Origin: Acidimicrobiia bacterium
GTDB taxonomy: Bacteria; Actinomycetota; Acidimicrobiia; IMCC26256; JAENVU01
Length of the DNA stretch: 63,588 nucleotides
Direction of reading: 5' to 3'
NCBI GenBank assembly: GCA_025361725.1
Contig: JANYJV010000082.1
Location: 1-63,588 of the forward strand
The notes beneath the pieces were generated by a model. It did no database searches and was not told the origin of the DNA. It saw only the letters and a list, made by a program, of their open reading frames with translations. Below are positions 9,033 through 16,658 of the stretch, piece by piece (position 1 is the stretch's first letter; every line of letters begins with the position of its first letter). The translations under genes and the position numbers were made by a program.

Positions 9033-9584
9033 GTGTCCGTCAAAATTCGCCTCATGCGCGTGGGCAAGAAGAAGCAGCCGAGCTACCGGGTCGTCGTCGC
9101 CGACGGTCGGAGCCCCCGCGATGGCCGTTACATCGAGATCATCGGTCACTACCAGCCGCGTCAGGAGCCGTCGGGCTTCGACATCCAGGAGGACAAGGTC
9201 CTCGACTGGCTGAGTAAGGGTGCCCAGCCGAGCGAGCAGGTGCATCGCCTCCTCGTCAACGCCGGGATCTGGGAGACCTACGAGTCCGGTCGGTCGTCGT
9301 TGTCGACCGCGGCCAAGGGCGCGCAGCGTCGGGCCAAGGGCCAGGCAGCGTTGCGCGAGAGCGAAGCCAAAGCGAAAGCAGTCGCCGACGCGAAGGCTGC
9401 GGCGGATGCCAAGGCCGCAGCGGCGGCGGCAGCCGAAGAGGCCAAGGCGACCGCGGCCGCAGCTGCTGAAGAGGCCAAGGCCGCAGCGGCGACGGCGGCG
9501 GAAGAGGCCAAGGCAGCCGAGGAAGCACCGGTCGCGGATGACGCGCCGGCGCCGGACGCACCCGCTGAGGACACCGAAGCGTGA
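9033..9584 (+). CDS. rpsP: 30S ribosomal protein S16 with Ala/Lys/Glu-rich tail
   Basis: Small-subunit assembly protein. Residues 1-90 are a normal S16 (MSVKIRLMRVGKKKQPSYR start, IGHYQPR, WLSKGAQPSEQV). Residues about 95-183 form a long, highly charged Ala/Lys/Glu extension absent from most S16 proteins (usually 80-100 residues). Part of it is an 11-residue repeat, present three times as 33-bp DNA units with GAAGAGGCCAAGGC at 9435, 9468 and 9501, which would form a long helix or coiled coil. Its GTG start follows GAAGGA. The stop overlaps the KH-domain gene (GTGA), so the two are translationally coupled. Confidence 0.95.
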   Translation: MSVKIRLMRVGKKKQPSYRVVVADGRSPRDGRYIEIIGHYQPRQEPSGFDIQEDKVLDWLSKGAQPSEQVHRLLVNAGIWETYESGRSSLSTAAKGAQRRAKGQAALRESEAKAKAVADAKAAADAKAAAAAAAEEAKATAAAAAEEAKAAAATAAEEAKAAEEAPVADDAPAPDAPAEDTEA

Positions 9585-9898
9585 GCGACCACGAGGACAA
9601 CGAGCAGGACCACGACGACTTCGAGGACGAGGTCGGCGGCGAAGGCAACCGGATCATCGGTGGCCGCGCCAAGGCCGTCGTCGAACACATCACCCGTTCG
9701 ATCGCGGACGAACCTGACGCGATCGATGTCGACATGATCGAACGGCGCGGTGAGGTTACGTTGCTGGTCCACGCCGACAAGTCCGACATGGGTCGGTTGA
9801 TCGGCAAGCGCGGACGGGTCGTGCAGGCCTTGCGGCAAGTGACTCGCGCCGCGGGTGCTGCCGAGGGAATCCGCGCGTCGGTCGACATCGTCGAATAA
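9581..9898 (+). CDS. khpA: KH-domain RNA-binding protein (KhpA/YlqC type)
   Basis: Small single-KH RNA chaperone, typically between rpsP and rimM. The 105-residue product starts at a GTG overlapping the rpsP stop. Residues 1-25 are very acidic, an extension beyond the usual 75-80 residue family length. The KH fold follows, with the nucleic-acid-binding loop GKRGR in the LIGKRGRVVQALR stretch. Family members bind many RNAs and affect division and translation in Gram-positive bacteria; a specific role here is inferred from context only. Confidence 0.9.
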   Translation: MSDHEDNEQDHDDFEDEVGGEGNRIIGGRAKAVVEHITRSIADEPDAIDVDMIERRGEVTLLVHADKSDMGRLIGKRGRVVQALRQVTRAAGAAEGIRASVDIVE

Positions 9899-9908
9899 GA
9901 GGCCGCCC

Positions 9909-10376
9909 ATGGCCGCGCGGCTCGAAGTGGGTCGCATCGGCCGGGCCCACGGGCTCCGCGGCGAGATTGCGGTCAGTCTCTCCACCGATCGTGAAGAGCG
10001 TCTCGCACCGGGATCGGTCCTCGGGATCGACGGACGCGAGCTCGTTGTCGTCCGCTCGCGTCCGCATCAACATCGCTGGCTCGTCACGTTCCAAGGCGTC
10101 GATGACCGAACGGCGGCGGAAGCACTCCAGGGCGAGTTGCTCTACGCCGACGCGCTGCCGACCGCCGATGACGACGAGCTGTGGGTCCACGAACTCATCG
10201 GCGCCGCGGTGCAGGACCCGGCAGGGAACTCGCTTGGGACCGTGATCGCGCTCGAAGCAAACCCGGCGAGCGATCTGCTGGTGCTCGACGGTGATCGGTT
10301 GCTCCCACTCGTGTTCCTCGTGCGCCACGAGCCTGGGCTCGTGGTGGTAAATCCACCGGCCGGACTCTGGGATTGA
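9909..10376 (+). CDS. rimM: Ribosome maturation factor RimM
   Basis: Assists assembly of the 30S head by binding S19, and normally neighbours trmD. The ATG at 9909 gives the typical start (MAARLEVGRIGRAHGLRGE) and 155 residues, near family size. The N-terminal RimM domain covers about 4-83 and the C-terminal PRC-barrel domain about 90-155 (ELIGAAVQD ... VVNPPAGLWD). It lies 10 bases after the KH gene and 4 before trmD, within one operon. Confidence 0.95.
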   Translation: MAARLEVGRIGRAHGLRGEIAVSLSTDREERLAPGSVLGIDGRELVVVRSRPHQHRWLVTFQGVDDRTAAEALQGELLYADALPTADDDELWVHELIGAAVQDPAGNSLGTVIALEANPASDLLVLDGDRLLPLVFLVRHEPGLVVVNPPAGLWD

Positions 10377-10380
10377 CGCG

Positions 10381-11127
10381 GTGCGGATCGACGTCTTCAC
10401 GATCTTCCCCGACTATCTGCGCGCGCCCCTCGAGCTGTCGCTGATCGGCCGGGCTCGTGAGGCCGGACTCCTCGATCTTCGGCTGCACGACCCGCGCGAC
10501 CACACCGCGGACCGGCACCAGGCCGTCGACGACGCTCCGTTCGGAGGTGGTCCGGGAATGGTCATGACCCCGGAGCCGGTGTTCGCGGCCGTCGACGCTG
10601 TGGACCCACCGCGTCCGCTCCTGCTCTTGGCGGCGAGCGGCGCCCGCTTCGACCAGGCAATGGCGCGTGAACTCGCGACGACCGACGGCTTCTCGCTCCT
10701 GTGCGGGCGGTACGAGGGCGTCGATCAGCGGGTGGCCGACCATCTCTGCGACGGCGAGATCTCGGTCGCGGATGTTGTGTTGGCCGGTGGTGAAGTCGCC
10801 GCACTCGTTGTCATCGAAGCCGTCACGCGGCTGGTCCCGGGCGTGATGGGGAACGATCAGTCGGCCGTCGAGGAGTCCTTCTCTGCCGGCTCTGCCGGCC
10901 GACTCGAGTATCCGCACTACACCCGACCGGCCGAGCTCCGCGGGTGGGCGGTTCCTGAAGTCCTGCGATCGGGTGATCACGCCCGGATTGCGCGTTGGCG
11001 CCGAGCCGAGGCGCTCAGCCGGACCTTGGCTCGCCGCCCCGACCTGCTTCCCGGGGGAGTCGATGGGTTGGAACCGGAAGATCGAGCGCTCCTGGACGAG
11101 TTCTCGATTCCGGACCCGCCCGGCTAG
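10381..11127 (+). CDS. trmD: tRNA (guanine-N1)-methyltransferase TrmD
   Basis: SPOUT-class enzyme that makes m1G37 in tRNAs, preventing +1 frameshifting; uses S-adenosylmethionine. GTG start; 248 residues. Family motifs: [13 protein letters not shown] start, [13 protein letters not shown], the trefoil-knot segment [13 protein letters not shown] and the [12 protein letters not shown] segment, and the substrate loop with YPHYTRP. The catalytic Asp region ([10 protein letters not shown]) is present. The TAG stop is part of a TAGCAT box that could drive rplS. Confidence 0.96.
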   Translation: MRIDVFTIFPDYLRAPLELSLIGRAREAGLLDLRLHDPRDHTADRHQAVDDAPFGGGPGMVMTPEPVFAAVDAVDPPRPLLLLAASGARFDQAMARELATTDGFSLLCGRYEGVDQRVADHLCDGEISVADVVLAGGEVAALVVIEAVTRLVPGVMGNDQSAVEESFSAGSAGRLEYPHYTRPAELRGWAVPEVLRSGDHARIARWRRAEALSRTLARRPDLLPGGVDGLEPEDRALLDEFSIPDPPG

Positions 11128-11130
11128 CAT
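11125..11130 (+). promoter_or_regulatory. Putative rplS -10 box
   Basis: TAGCAT overlapping the trmD stop codon, 44 bases before the rplS ATG. The leader carries GAAGGAC at 11158-11164 as ribosome binding site. This may be an internal promoter of the operon. Confidence 0.35.
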
Positions 11131-11174
11131 CTCCACTCGCTTCCCACGGATCTTGCCGAAGGACTGAACGCGCC

Positions 11175-11519
11175 ATGAAATCCACTGATCTGGTCGACCG
11201 CGCCGCATTGCGGGACGACATTCCGGACTTCGGTCCCGGCGACACCGTCAAGGTGCACGTCCGCGTCGTCGAAGGAACCCGGCAGCGGGTGCAGGTGTTT
11301 CAGGGCGTGGTCATCGGCCGGAAGGGCGACGGCCTGCGCGAGACGTTCAAGGTCCGCAAGATCAGCTTCGGTGTCGGTGTGGAGCGGACGTTCCCCGTCC
11401 ACTCGCCGATCGTCGCACAGATCGAGGTTGCGACCCGTGGCGACGTGCGTCGGGCCAAGCTCTACTACCTGCGCGACCGCATCGGGAAGGCCGCGAAGAT
11501 CAAAGAGAAGCGCTTCTGA
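11175..11519 (+). CDS. rplS: 50S ribosomal protein L19
   Basis: Large-subunit protein at the 30S-50S interface. 114 residues, normal size, with the family stretches [39 protein letters not shown] and KLYYLRDR. The ATG start is preceded by GAAGGAC. It closes the ffh-rpsP-rimM-trmD-rplS block. In many actinobacteria lepB and rnhB follow; here the next gene is directly the DUF2469 gene. Confidence 0.97.
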   Translation: MKSTDLVDRAALRDDIPDFGPGDTVKVHVRVVEGTRQRVQVFQGVVIGRKGDGLRETFKVRKISFGVGVERTFPVHSPIVAQIEVATRGDVRRAKLYYLRDRIGKAAKIKEKRF

Positions 11520-11535
11520 TCTCGCCCCACCCCCG

Positions 11536-11541
11536 TAGAAT
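11536..11541 (+). promoter_or_regulatory. Putative -10 box for leader ORF and DUF2469 gene
   Basis: TAGAAT placed exactly six bases before the ATG of a 12-codon frame (11548), the classical leaderless geometry. A weak TTCTGA lies 16 bases upstream as a possible -35. Confidence 0.55.
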
Positions 11542-11547
11542 GGGTCC

Positions 11548-11586
11548 ATGGTCTGGACCGATTTCATGAGCGGAGCGGACTCGTGA
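11548..11586 (+). CDS. Putative 12-residue leader peptide
   Basis: Short frame MVWTDFMSGADS, whose TGA overlaps the GTG of the DUF2469 gene by four bases. It sits six bases after a TAGAAT box without a Shine-Dalgarno, so it would be translated from a leaderless mRNA and couple translation into the next gene. A GGAG at 11572-11575 inside it is well placed for the downstream GTG. It could also simply be 5' leader sequence; the peptide resembles nothing I recognise. Confidence 0.4.
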   Translation: MVWTDFMSGADS

Positions 11587-11876
11587 GCGGGGAAGATCTC
11601 GAGCGGTACGAAACCGAGATCGAACTGGCGCTCTACCGTGAGTATCGCGATGTCCTCCCGATGTTCGCCTACGTCGTGGAGACGGAGCGTCGCTTCTATC
11701 TGACCAATTCGGTGAAGATGGAGGCCCGGTCCGAGAACGGGTCGGTGTACTTCGAACTCGAACTCGCCGACGCGTGGGTGTGGGACATGTACCGGCCGGC
11801 GCGGTTTGTCGCCACCGTGCGGGTAGTCACGTTCAAGGACGTCAATATCGAGGAGCTCGCAGGCAAGGATCTGTGA
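11583..11876 (+). CDS. DUF2469 family protein
   Basis: Conserved actinobacterial protein of unknown function, 97 residues, the usual length. Recognised by the start MSGEDLERYETEIELALYREYRDV and the VWDMYRPARFV and VTFKDVNIEEL segments. Acidic at the N-terminus, no membrane segment. GTG start with GGAG seven bases upstream; its own stop overlaps the yraN start (GTGA). In related genomes it follows rnhB and precedes yraN; rnhB is absent here. Confidence 0.93.
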   Translation: MSGEDLERYETEIELALYREYRDVLPMFAYVVETERRFYLTNSVKMEARSENGSVYFELELADAWVWDMYRPARFVATVRVVTFKDVNIEELAGKDL

Positions 11877-12226
11877 ACCGGCGCGCGCTCGGCGCAAGGG
11901 GTGAGTCACTCGCCGGCGACTGGTACGTCGAGCGGGGCTACGCGATCCTCGATCGCAACTGGCGGACGCGCAGCGGCGAACTCGATCTGATTCTTGAGTC
12001 CGGTGGCGTGATCGTGTTCTGTGAGGTCAAGACCCGCACGTCCGATGCATTCGGCGCCGGTGTCGAAGCGGTGACGCGTGAGAAGCAGCTTCGGATCCGA
12101 CGGCTGGCCACCGAATGGCTCGACGCGCACGACCGGCCTCACCGCGGGCTGCGGTTCGACGTCGTGTCGATTCTCGTACCCCGTTCGGGCGGGCCCGAGA
12201 TCGACGTGTACGAGGCCGCGTTCTGA
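11873..12226 (+). CDS. YraN family (UPF0102) predicted endonuclease
   Basis: Small restriction-endonuclease-fold protein of unclear physiological role, commonly beside comM and dprA. 117 residues; the GTG start overlaps the DUF2469 stop. The family motif is present: G...E..A...L...GY.IL..N.R...GE(L/I)DLI, then FCEVKTR, giving the Glu-Asp-Glu-x-Lys metal site typical of the nuclease fold. It closes the plus-strand run and is convergent with the small minus-strand genes. Confidence 0.92.
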   Translation: MNRRALGARGESLAGDWYVERGYAILDRNWRTRSGELDLILESGGVIVFCEVKTRTSDAFGAGVEAVTREKQLRIRRLATEWLDAHDRPHRGLRFDVVSILVPRSGGPEIDVYEAAF

Positions 12227-12252
12227 CCCTCCAGCCTTTTGGCGCGCGTGAC

Positions 12253-12444
12253 TCAGGACCGCCGGCGTTCTTCTCGGTGCCAACATCCGGTGTGCCAGTG
12301 GCGCCGGTCCTCGGGTGCGTCGAGCGGCACCACCACTTTGTGGCCCTCGCCGGGTCGGATCTCGTGGTCACAGCCCGGGCAGCGATAGGACTTCACTGCT
12401 TCGTACGGCTGCATATGGCGAACGTCGACGGGTTCGAAAGCCAT
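12253..12444 (-). CDS. Small zinc-ribbon protein, conserved hypothetical
   Basis: 63 residues from the ATG at 12444. It has a CPGC pair (YRCPGCDHEI), then a conserved HKVVVPLDAPEDRRHWHTGCW segment with His and Cys residues that could complete a zinc site. Similar short proteins are widespread in actinobacteria, sometimes annotated as ATP-binding without evidence. Function unknown. Only four bases separate it from the next upstream small gene. Confidence 0.75.
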   Translation of the reverse strand: MAFEPVDVRHMQPYEAVKSYRCPGCDHEIRPGEGHKVVVPLDAPEDRRHWHTGCWHREERRRS

Positions 12445-12448
12445 GCGA

Positions 12449-12559
12449 TCAGCCGAGCAGTGCCCAGGCGACGAGTGCCAATGCGATTGCGACACCGGCG
12501 ACGACGAACACAAGGTCACCGCGATGGGGCACCCGGCGGCGGCGCGGATCCATTCCCAT
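12449..12559 (-). CDS. 36-residue single-pass membrane protein
   Basis: Tiny product: a basic N-terminal segment (MGMDPRRRRVPHRGD) and one hydrophobic helix (LVFVVAGVAIALALVAWALLG), predicted N-in by the positive-inside rule. The ATG at 12559 is seven bases after a TACCGT box on the minus strand (12572-12567), with no Shine-Dalgarno, fitting the leaderless pattern seen elsewhere in the window. No function is assigned; the charge/helix architecture and promoter are the only evidence. Confidence 0.55.
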   Translation of the reverse strand: MGMDPRRRRVPHRGDLVFVVAGVAIALALVAWALLG

Positions 12560-12630
12560 CCACGCGACGGTAGGCGAGCCGGTCGGACCGGCTCGGACCC
12601 CGACGATGCCGGAGGTCTTGGTGGCAGTGC

Positions 12631-12849
12631 TCAGGTGGTCGGTTCGGCCGGTTCCCACCGGATGCTGTTGGCGCGCGCGGCACGCGCTTTGGCCGCCGCT
12701 TCCCAGTCCGGCTCGGCGATGCGGCGCACCAAGGAGTTGTGGGCATCCCATTTTGCCGAGCACGACGTGCACGTGAGCAGAAACGAGCCGCCGGAATAGC
12801 TGTCGACGTCGAGGGGAGTTCCGTCGTACGGACACCGTTGCAGATGCAT
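12631..12849 (-). CDS. Small two-CxxC-type protein, hypothetical
   Basis: 72 residues from the ATG at 12849. An N-terminal zinc-ribbon-like fold is suggested by Cys in RCPYDGTPL and a CTSC pair (LLTCTSCSAKWD); the C-terminal half is an Ala/Arg/Glu-rich helix ending WEPAEPTT. No enzyme motif. It could be a small nucleic-acid-binding or redox protein; not identified. It lies 65 bases downstream of dprA on the same strand. Confidence 0.7.
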   Translation of the reverse strand: MHLQRCPYDGTPLDVDSYSGGSFLLTCTSCSAKWDAHNSLVRRIAEPDWEAAAKARAARANSIRWEPAEPTT

Positions 12850-12914
12850 ACGGGAAGATCGACCGGTGGGCAGGAGAACTTGATCGCGCCGTTGGGATCC
12901 GTGGACCCGCATGC

Positions 12915-14084
12915 CTATCGTGGCCACAGGAGGCCGTGAGCCCGGTGGATTCGTCCACTTCGCACCAATCCGGCGATGGCGACGGCGGTCGGCCCGGGCG
13001 CCAGGCCGGTGCGGGCCGTCAACTCGTCCACGGTCGCAGCGTCGCCACCGAGCGCTCGCAGTGTCGCCCGCTCTTCGGGCGTCGCCGGCTCTTCGGTCGG
13101 AACGGACGGAGTCCGCCGATTTCCGTCGGAGAGCCCGAGCACGATCAGAACGTCATCCGGGTCGACGATCGGGTGCGCACCTTCACGGATCAGCTCGTTG
13201 CTGCCCCGGGCCGAGGGATTGCGGCGCGAACCCGGGTACGCGCAGACCGAGCGTCCGTAGCGCTCGGCGTCAGTGGCAGTGATGCGCGCGCCGCCAGTGG
13301 CAGTGGCCTCGACGACGACCACAACATCGGACAGCGCGGCGATGACGCGATTCCGCAAGGGGAACCGCGCCGGGTGCGGGCCGGTGCCGAGGCGGTATTC
13401 GCTCACGAGCATGCCCCGCTCACGAACCCGGCGGTGCAGCGCTCCGTGGCGCCGCGGATACACCACATCGAGGCCCGTACCCAGCACGCCGATGACGGTG
13501 CCGGATGCGGCGAGCGCGCCCTCGTGGGCTGCGCCGTCGATACCGATCGCGAGCCCGCTCACCACCGTGACTCCAGCCTGCGCCAATACCCGCCCGAGCT
13601 CGTGCGCGTCCGCCAGACCGTGGGGTGTCGCGGCCCGGGTTCCGACGACGCCGACGCGCGGGCGCCTCATTGCATCCGGCCGATCGCCTTCTCCGAACAG
13701 GACGACGGGACCATCCTCGAACTCGACCTCGAAGGGAAAATCTTGTTCCCCGGCCAGGTAAACGTGGGTGTTCCGGGAGCGCAGCCGTTCCTCGGCCGTC
13801 TCGAGATCCAACCCTTTCCGCCAGGTGCGCAGGAGTGTCTCGGTGTCGCGTCGGCCGCCGGCCAGCACCGGCGCGCACCGCCCGCTCCGAATCGCGTCGA
13901 CGATCGCGCGCGGATCGTTCCATTGGTTCCACAACGCACGCAGGTGCTGGGGGTACATGCGGTCGAGCGACGCGAGTGCTGCGGCCGCGATCCGACGGTC
14001 ATCGACCATCGGTGTGGCCGCTGCCGTTGCCGGCATCGCGGTTCGGGCGGTGGCCCCACGCGGAAACGGGGTCGTGGCGTTCAC
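12915..14084 (-). CDS. dprA: DNA processing protein DprA
   Basis: Protects incoming single-stranded DNA and loads RecA during natural transformation. GTG start overlapping the comM stop (GTGA); 389 residues. Order: N-terminal SAM-like helices (about 30-100), the Rossmann DprA core with VGVVGTRAATPHG, VVSGLAIGIDGAAHEGAL and ARFPLRNRVIAALSDVVVVVEA, and a C-terminal winged-helix domain (about 330-389). The core motif reads SGLAxGID rather than the commoner SGxARGID. Coupled with comM, suggesting the organism can take up or recombine foreign single-stranded DNA. Confidence 0.94.
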   Translation of the reverse strand: MNATTPFPRGATARTAMPATAAATPMVDDRRIAAAALASLDRMYPQHLRALWNQWNDPRAIVDAIRSGRCAPVLAGGRRDTETLLRTWRKGLDLETAEERLRSRNTHVYLAGEQDFPFEVEFEDGPVVLFGEGDRPDAMRRPRVGVVGTRAATPHGLADAHELGRVLAQAGVTVVSGLAIGIDGAAHEGALAASGTVIGVLGTGLDVVYPRRHGALHRRVRERGMLVSEYRLGTGPHPARFPLRNRVIAALSDVVVVVEATATGGARITATDAERYGRSVCAYPGSRRNPSARGSNELIREGAHPIVDPDDVLIVLGLSDGNRRTPSVPTEEPATPEERATLRALGGDAATVDELTARTGLAPGPTAVAIAGLVRSGRIHRAHGLLWPR

Positions 14085-15577
14085 GACACGTCCTGACGGA
14101 GTGAGGCGGCGAGGACGATGTGTTCGCCGTCGACAACGGGTGCGCCCGCGAGATCGGCGACGGTGCGAGCGACCCGTCGAACGCGGCCCGCGCCCCGGCC
14201 GGTGAGCATTCCGTCCTCCATGGCGAGCATCCACGCATCGAGACCGTCGGAGCTCATGGCTGCGTAGTGCTCCATGAGTCCCGCGGGAATCTCGCGGTTC
14301 CACCGCCACGGGCTCCCCTGAAACCGATGACGCTGGCGGGCCACGGCGTCGGCGACTCGGGCGGCGACCGTCGCCGAGTCTTCGCCGGGTCGATCGTGCG
14401 CAGTCGGTCCGCTGATGCGCTGGCGGAGATCGAATCGGTCGAGCAGGGGCGCACTGAGCCGCCGCGCGTAACGCGCCTTCTGGGCTTCCGAACACCGGCA
14501 GTCGGCGGCGATGCGTCCGCACGGGCACGGGTTGGTGCAGGCCACGAGCAGCACGGATGCCGGGAAGACCAGGCTCGCGCCCTGGCGTGCGATCCGAACG
14601 ACGCCTTCTTCCAGCGGCTGGCGGAGTGCGTTCAGTGCGATCGGTGGAAACTCGCCGAGCTCGTCCAAGAAGAGGACGCCTCGATGAGCTCGGCTGATTT
14701 CGCCCGGACGAGGACGCCCCGCGCCGCCGCCGACGAGCGCCGGGGTAGTCGACGTGTGATGCGGCGCTCGGAACGGGCGCGCCGACGCGAGTTCGTGCGG
14801 AGGTTCGCCGTCGCACACTGAACTCACTCGGGTTGCCTCGAGGGCTTCGTCCGGATCGAGCGGAGGCAGGATTGTCTGCAGTCTCCGGGCGAGCATCGTC
14901 TTCCCGCAGCCCGGCGGTCCGGTGAGGAGCAGATGATGCCCTCCCGCCGCTGCGATCTCGAGGGCGAGGCGGGCAGTGACGAGTCCGCGCACCTCCGCGA
15001 GATCCATGGGCTCGGCGTCTTGATCGTCGGTTCGTGCGGGCGGCGGATCGGGGTCGGGCCAGGGCTCCTCACCCTTCAGACACGCTCGCAGCGTGGCCAG
15101 ATCCGGTGCCGATCGGACCGTGAGCCCGGCAACGAGCGCGGCCTCGTGCGCGTTCGCCGGTGGCACGATGATCGTCTCGATGCCGACGCGGAACAGCGCA
15201 TCGGCCAGCACGAGCACACCCGGCACTGGCCGGATCGTGCCATCAAGACCGAGCTCACCCAGGACGCCGACGCCGGTCACGCAGTCCTCGGGCAGCTCGG
15301 ATTCGCTCACGAGCAGCCCGAGCGCAATCGCCAGTTCCAGGCCGGCCCCGGTCTTGCGCACCGTGGCGGGTGAGAGGTTCACCGTCGTGCGTTTCAGCGG
15401 CCACGTCATCCCCGACGACAGCAGCGCCGCTCGGACGCGTTCGCGCGATTCCCGCCCGGCTGCGTCCGGCAGCCCGACGACGGTGTATCCCGGCAGGCCG
15501 CCGGAGATATGGACTTCGACGTCGACGCGGTGGCCATCGACGCCGAGAAGCGTGGCACTGACAACGGTGGCAAGCAT
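14081..15577 (-). CDS. ComM/YifB family ATPase
   Basis: AAA+ helicase that promotes branch migration in natural transformation; historically misnamed magnesium chelatase subunit. The ATG at 15577 has AGGAGA upstream and gives 498 residues. Domains: N-terminal LonB-like fold (about 1-165, ISGGLPGYTVVGLPDAAGRESRERV), then AAA+ with Walker A GPPGCGKT, Walker B LFLDELGEF, and a C-terminal Mg-chelatase-like region with a CNPCPCG segment and a C-rich motif (CRCSEAQ). Four-base overlap with dprA. Confidence 0.95.
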   Translation of the reverse strand: MLATVVSATLLGVDGHRVDVEVHISGGLPGYTVVGLPDAAGRESRERVRAALLSSGMTWPLKRTTVNLSPATVRKTGAGLELAIALGLLVSESELPEDCVTGVGVLGELGLDGTIRPVPGVLVLADALFRVGIETIIVPPANAHEAALVAGLTVRSAPDLATLRACLKGEEPWPDPDPPPARTDDQDAEPMDLAEVRGLVTARLALEIAAAGGHHLLLTGPPGCGKTMLARRLQTILPPLDPDEALEATRVSSVCDGEPPHELASARPFRAPHHTSTTPALVGGGAGRPRPGEISRAHRGVLFLDELGEFPPIALNALRQPLEEGVVRIARQGASLVFPASVLLVACTNPCPCGRIAADCRCSEAQKARYARRLSAPLLDRFDLRQRISGPTAHDRPGEDSATVAARVADAVARQRHRFQGSPWRWNREIPAGLMEHYAAMSSDGLDAWMLAMEDGMLTGRGAGRVRRVARTVADLAGAPVVDGEHIVLAASLRQDVS

Positions 15578-15698
15578 CGGACTCTCCTGATCGTGGAAGC
15601 AGAACAGGAGGGCCGAATGCGAGCGGACACGCTCGGCGCCGCGGCAACCTCGACGGCACGACGCACGGTAGAGGAGAGGTGCGACCATCACTCGCCGC

Positions 15699-15704
15699 TA
15701 GCGT
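15699..15704 (+). promoter_or_regulatory. Putative xerC -10 box, leaderless
   Basis: TAGCGT six bases before the xerC ATG at 15711 (three before a GTG at 15708). No Shine-Dalgarno is visible; the spacing is the leaderless optimum. Confidence 0.55.
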
Positions 15705-15710
15705 CGGGTG

Positions 15711-16658
15711 ATGGCTTGGGATGTCGACGGGTTCGTCACGTCGCTGACGGCCGCGAGTCCGCATACGGTCGAGGCGTACCAACGTGATGTGCGTCAGTTC
15801 GTCTCATGGGCCGATCGCGGTGGCTGTTCCGACGTCGCGAAGCTCGACCACGCCACCCTGCGCCGGTACCTCGGGTACCTCACCACCCGCGGTTTCGCCA
15901 GGCCGACCATCTCGCGCAAGGCCGCGGCGATTCGGTCGTTCCTCCGATACCTGACGCGCCAAGGGGTGCTGCCGGCCGACCCGAGTCGCAACCTCCGGTC
16001 ACCGAAGGGCGTGAACCGACTGCCGCGAGTCCCTCGATCCAGCGACGCCAATGCCCTGCTCGACCGAGCGGCCGCGGCGACTCTGCTCGCCGACCGATCC
16101 GAGAAGACTGCGGAGTCCGAAGACCAGAACGACGAACGCGCTCTCGACGTCCGAGCCGTCGCGCTGCGAGATCTGGCCGTGCTCGAGCTGCTCTACGGTG
16201 CCGGAATCCGGGTGTCGGAGTGTTGTGGCCTCGACGAAACCGACGTTGACCTCGGGCGGGGAATGGTCACGGTGCTCGGGAAAGGATCGAAAATACGCAG
16301 GATCCCTCTCGGTGAAGCCGCCGCCGATGCCGTGGACGCGTGGCTGCATCTCGGCCGACCCCGCCTCGTCACCGATGCCACTCCAACCGGTGCAATTTTC
16401 CTGAATCGTCGGGGTCGACGCCTCGGTCCGCGGGACGCTCGGCGGATTCTCGAGCGCCATCCTCTCCCGGATGGGCGGACCTTGCACCCTCACGCCCTCC
16501 GGCACGCGTACGCTACGCATCTGTTGGAAGGCGGAGCCGACCTTCGGACTGTGCAGGAACTGCTCGGTCACGCAGACTTGGCGACGACCCAGATCTATAC
16601 CCACCTCACCCGCGAGCGCCTCCGGGCGGTCTATGAATCGACGCATCCACGTGCCTGA
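15711..16658 (+). CDS. xerC: Tyrosine recombinase XerC
   Basis: Site-specific recombinase that resolves chromosome dimers at dif. 315 residues. N-terminal SAM-like core-binding domain (about 3-95) and C-terminal catalytic domain with Arg in GAGIRVSE, the HALRHAYATHLL box, a GHADLATTQIYTH segment with the second active-site His and the nucleophilic Tyr. All catalytic residues are present. An insertion of about 20 charged residues follows LLDRAAAATLLA. The start at 15711 is chosen from the TAGCGT box; a GTG one codon upstream is possible. It overlaps the sigma-factor gene. Confidence 0.93.
   Translation: MAWDVDGFVTSLTAASPHTVEAYQRDVRQFVSWADRGGCSDVAKLDHATLRRYLGYLTTRGFARPTISRKAAAIRSFLRYLTRQGVLPADPSRNLRSPKGVNRLPRVPRSSDANALLDRAAAATLLADRSEKTAESEDQNDERALDVRAVALRDLAVLELLYGAGIRVSECCGLDETDVDLGRGMVTVLGKGSKIRRIPLGEAAADAVDAWLHLGRPRLVTDATPTGAIFLNRRGRRLGPRDARRILERHPLPDGRTLHPHALRHAYATHLLEGGADLRTVQELLGHADLATTQIYTHLTRERLRAVYESTHPRA

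Noticed and set aside
14081-15577. Magnesium chelatase subunit
   Set aside because: The N-terminal LonB-like domain and the dprA neighbour fit ComM; no chelatase partner subunits are nearby.
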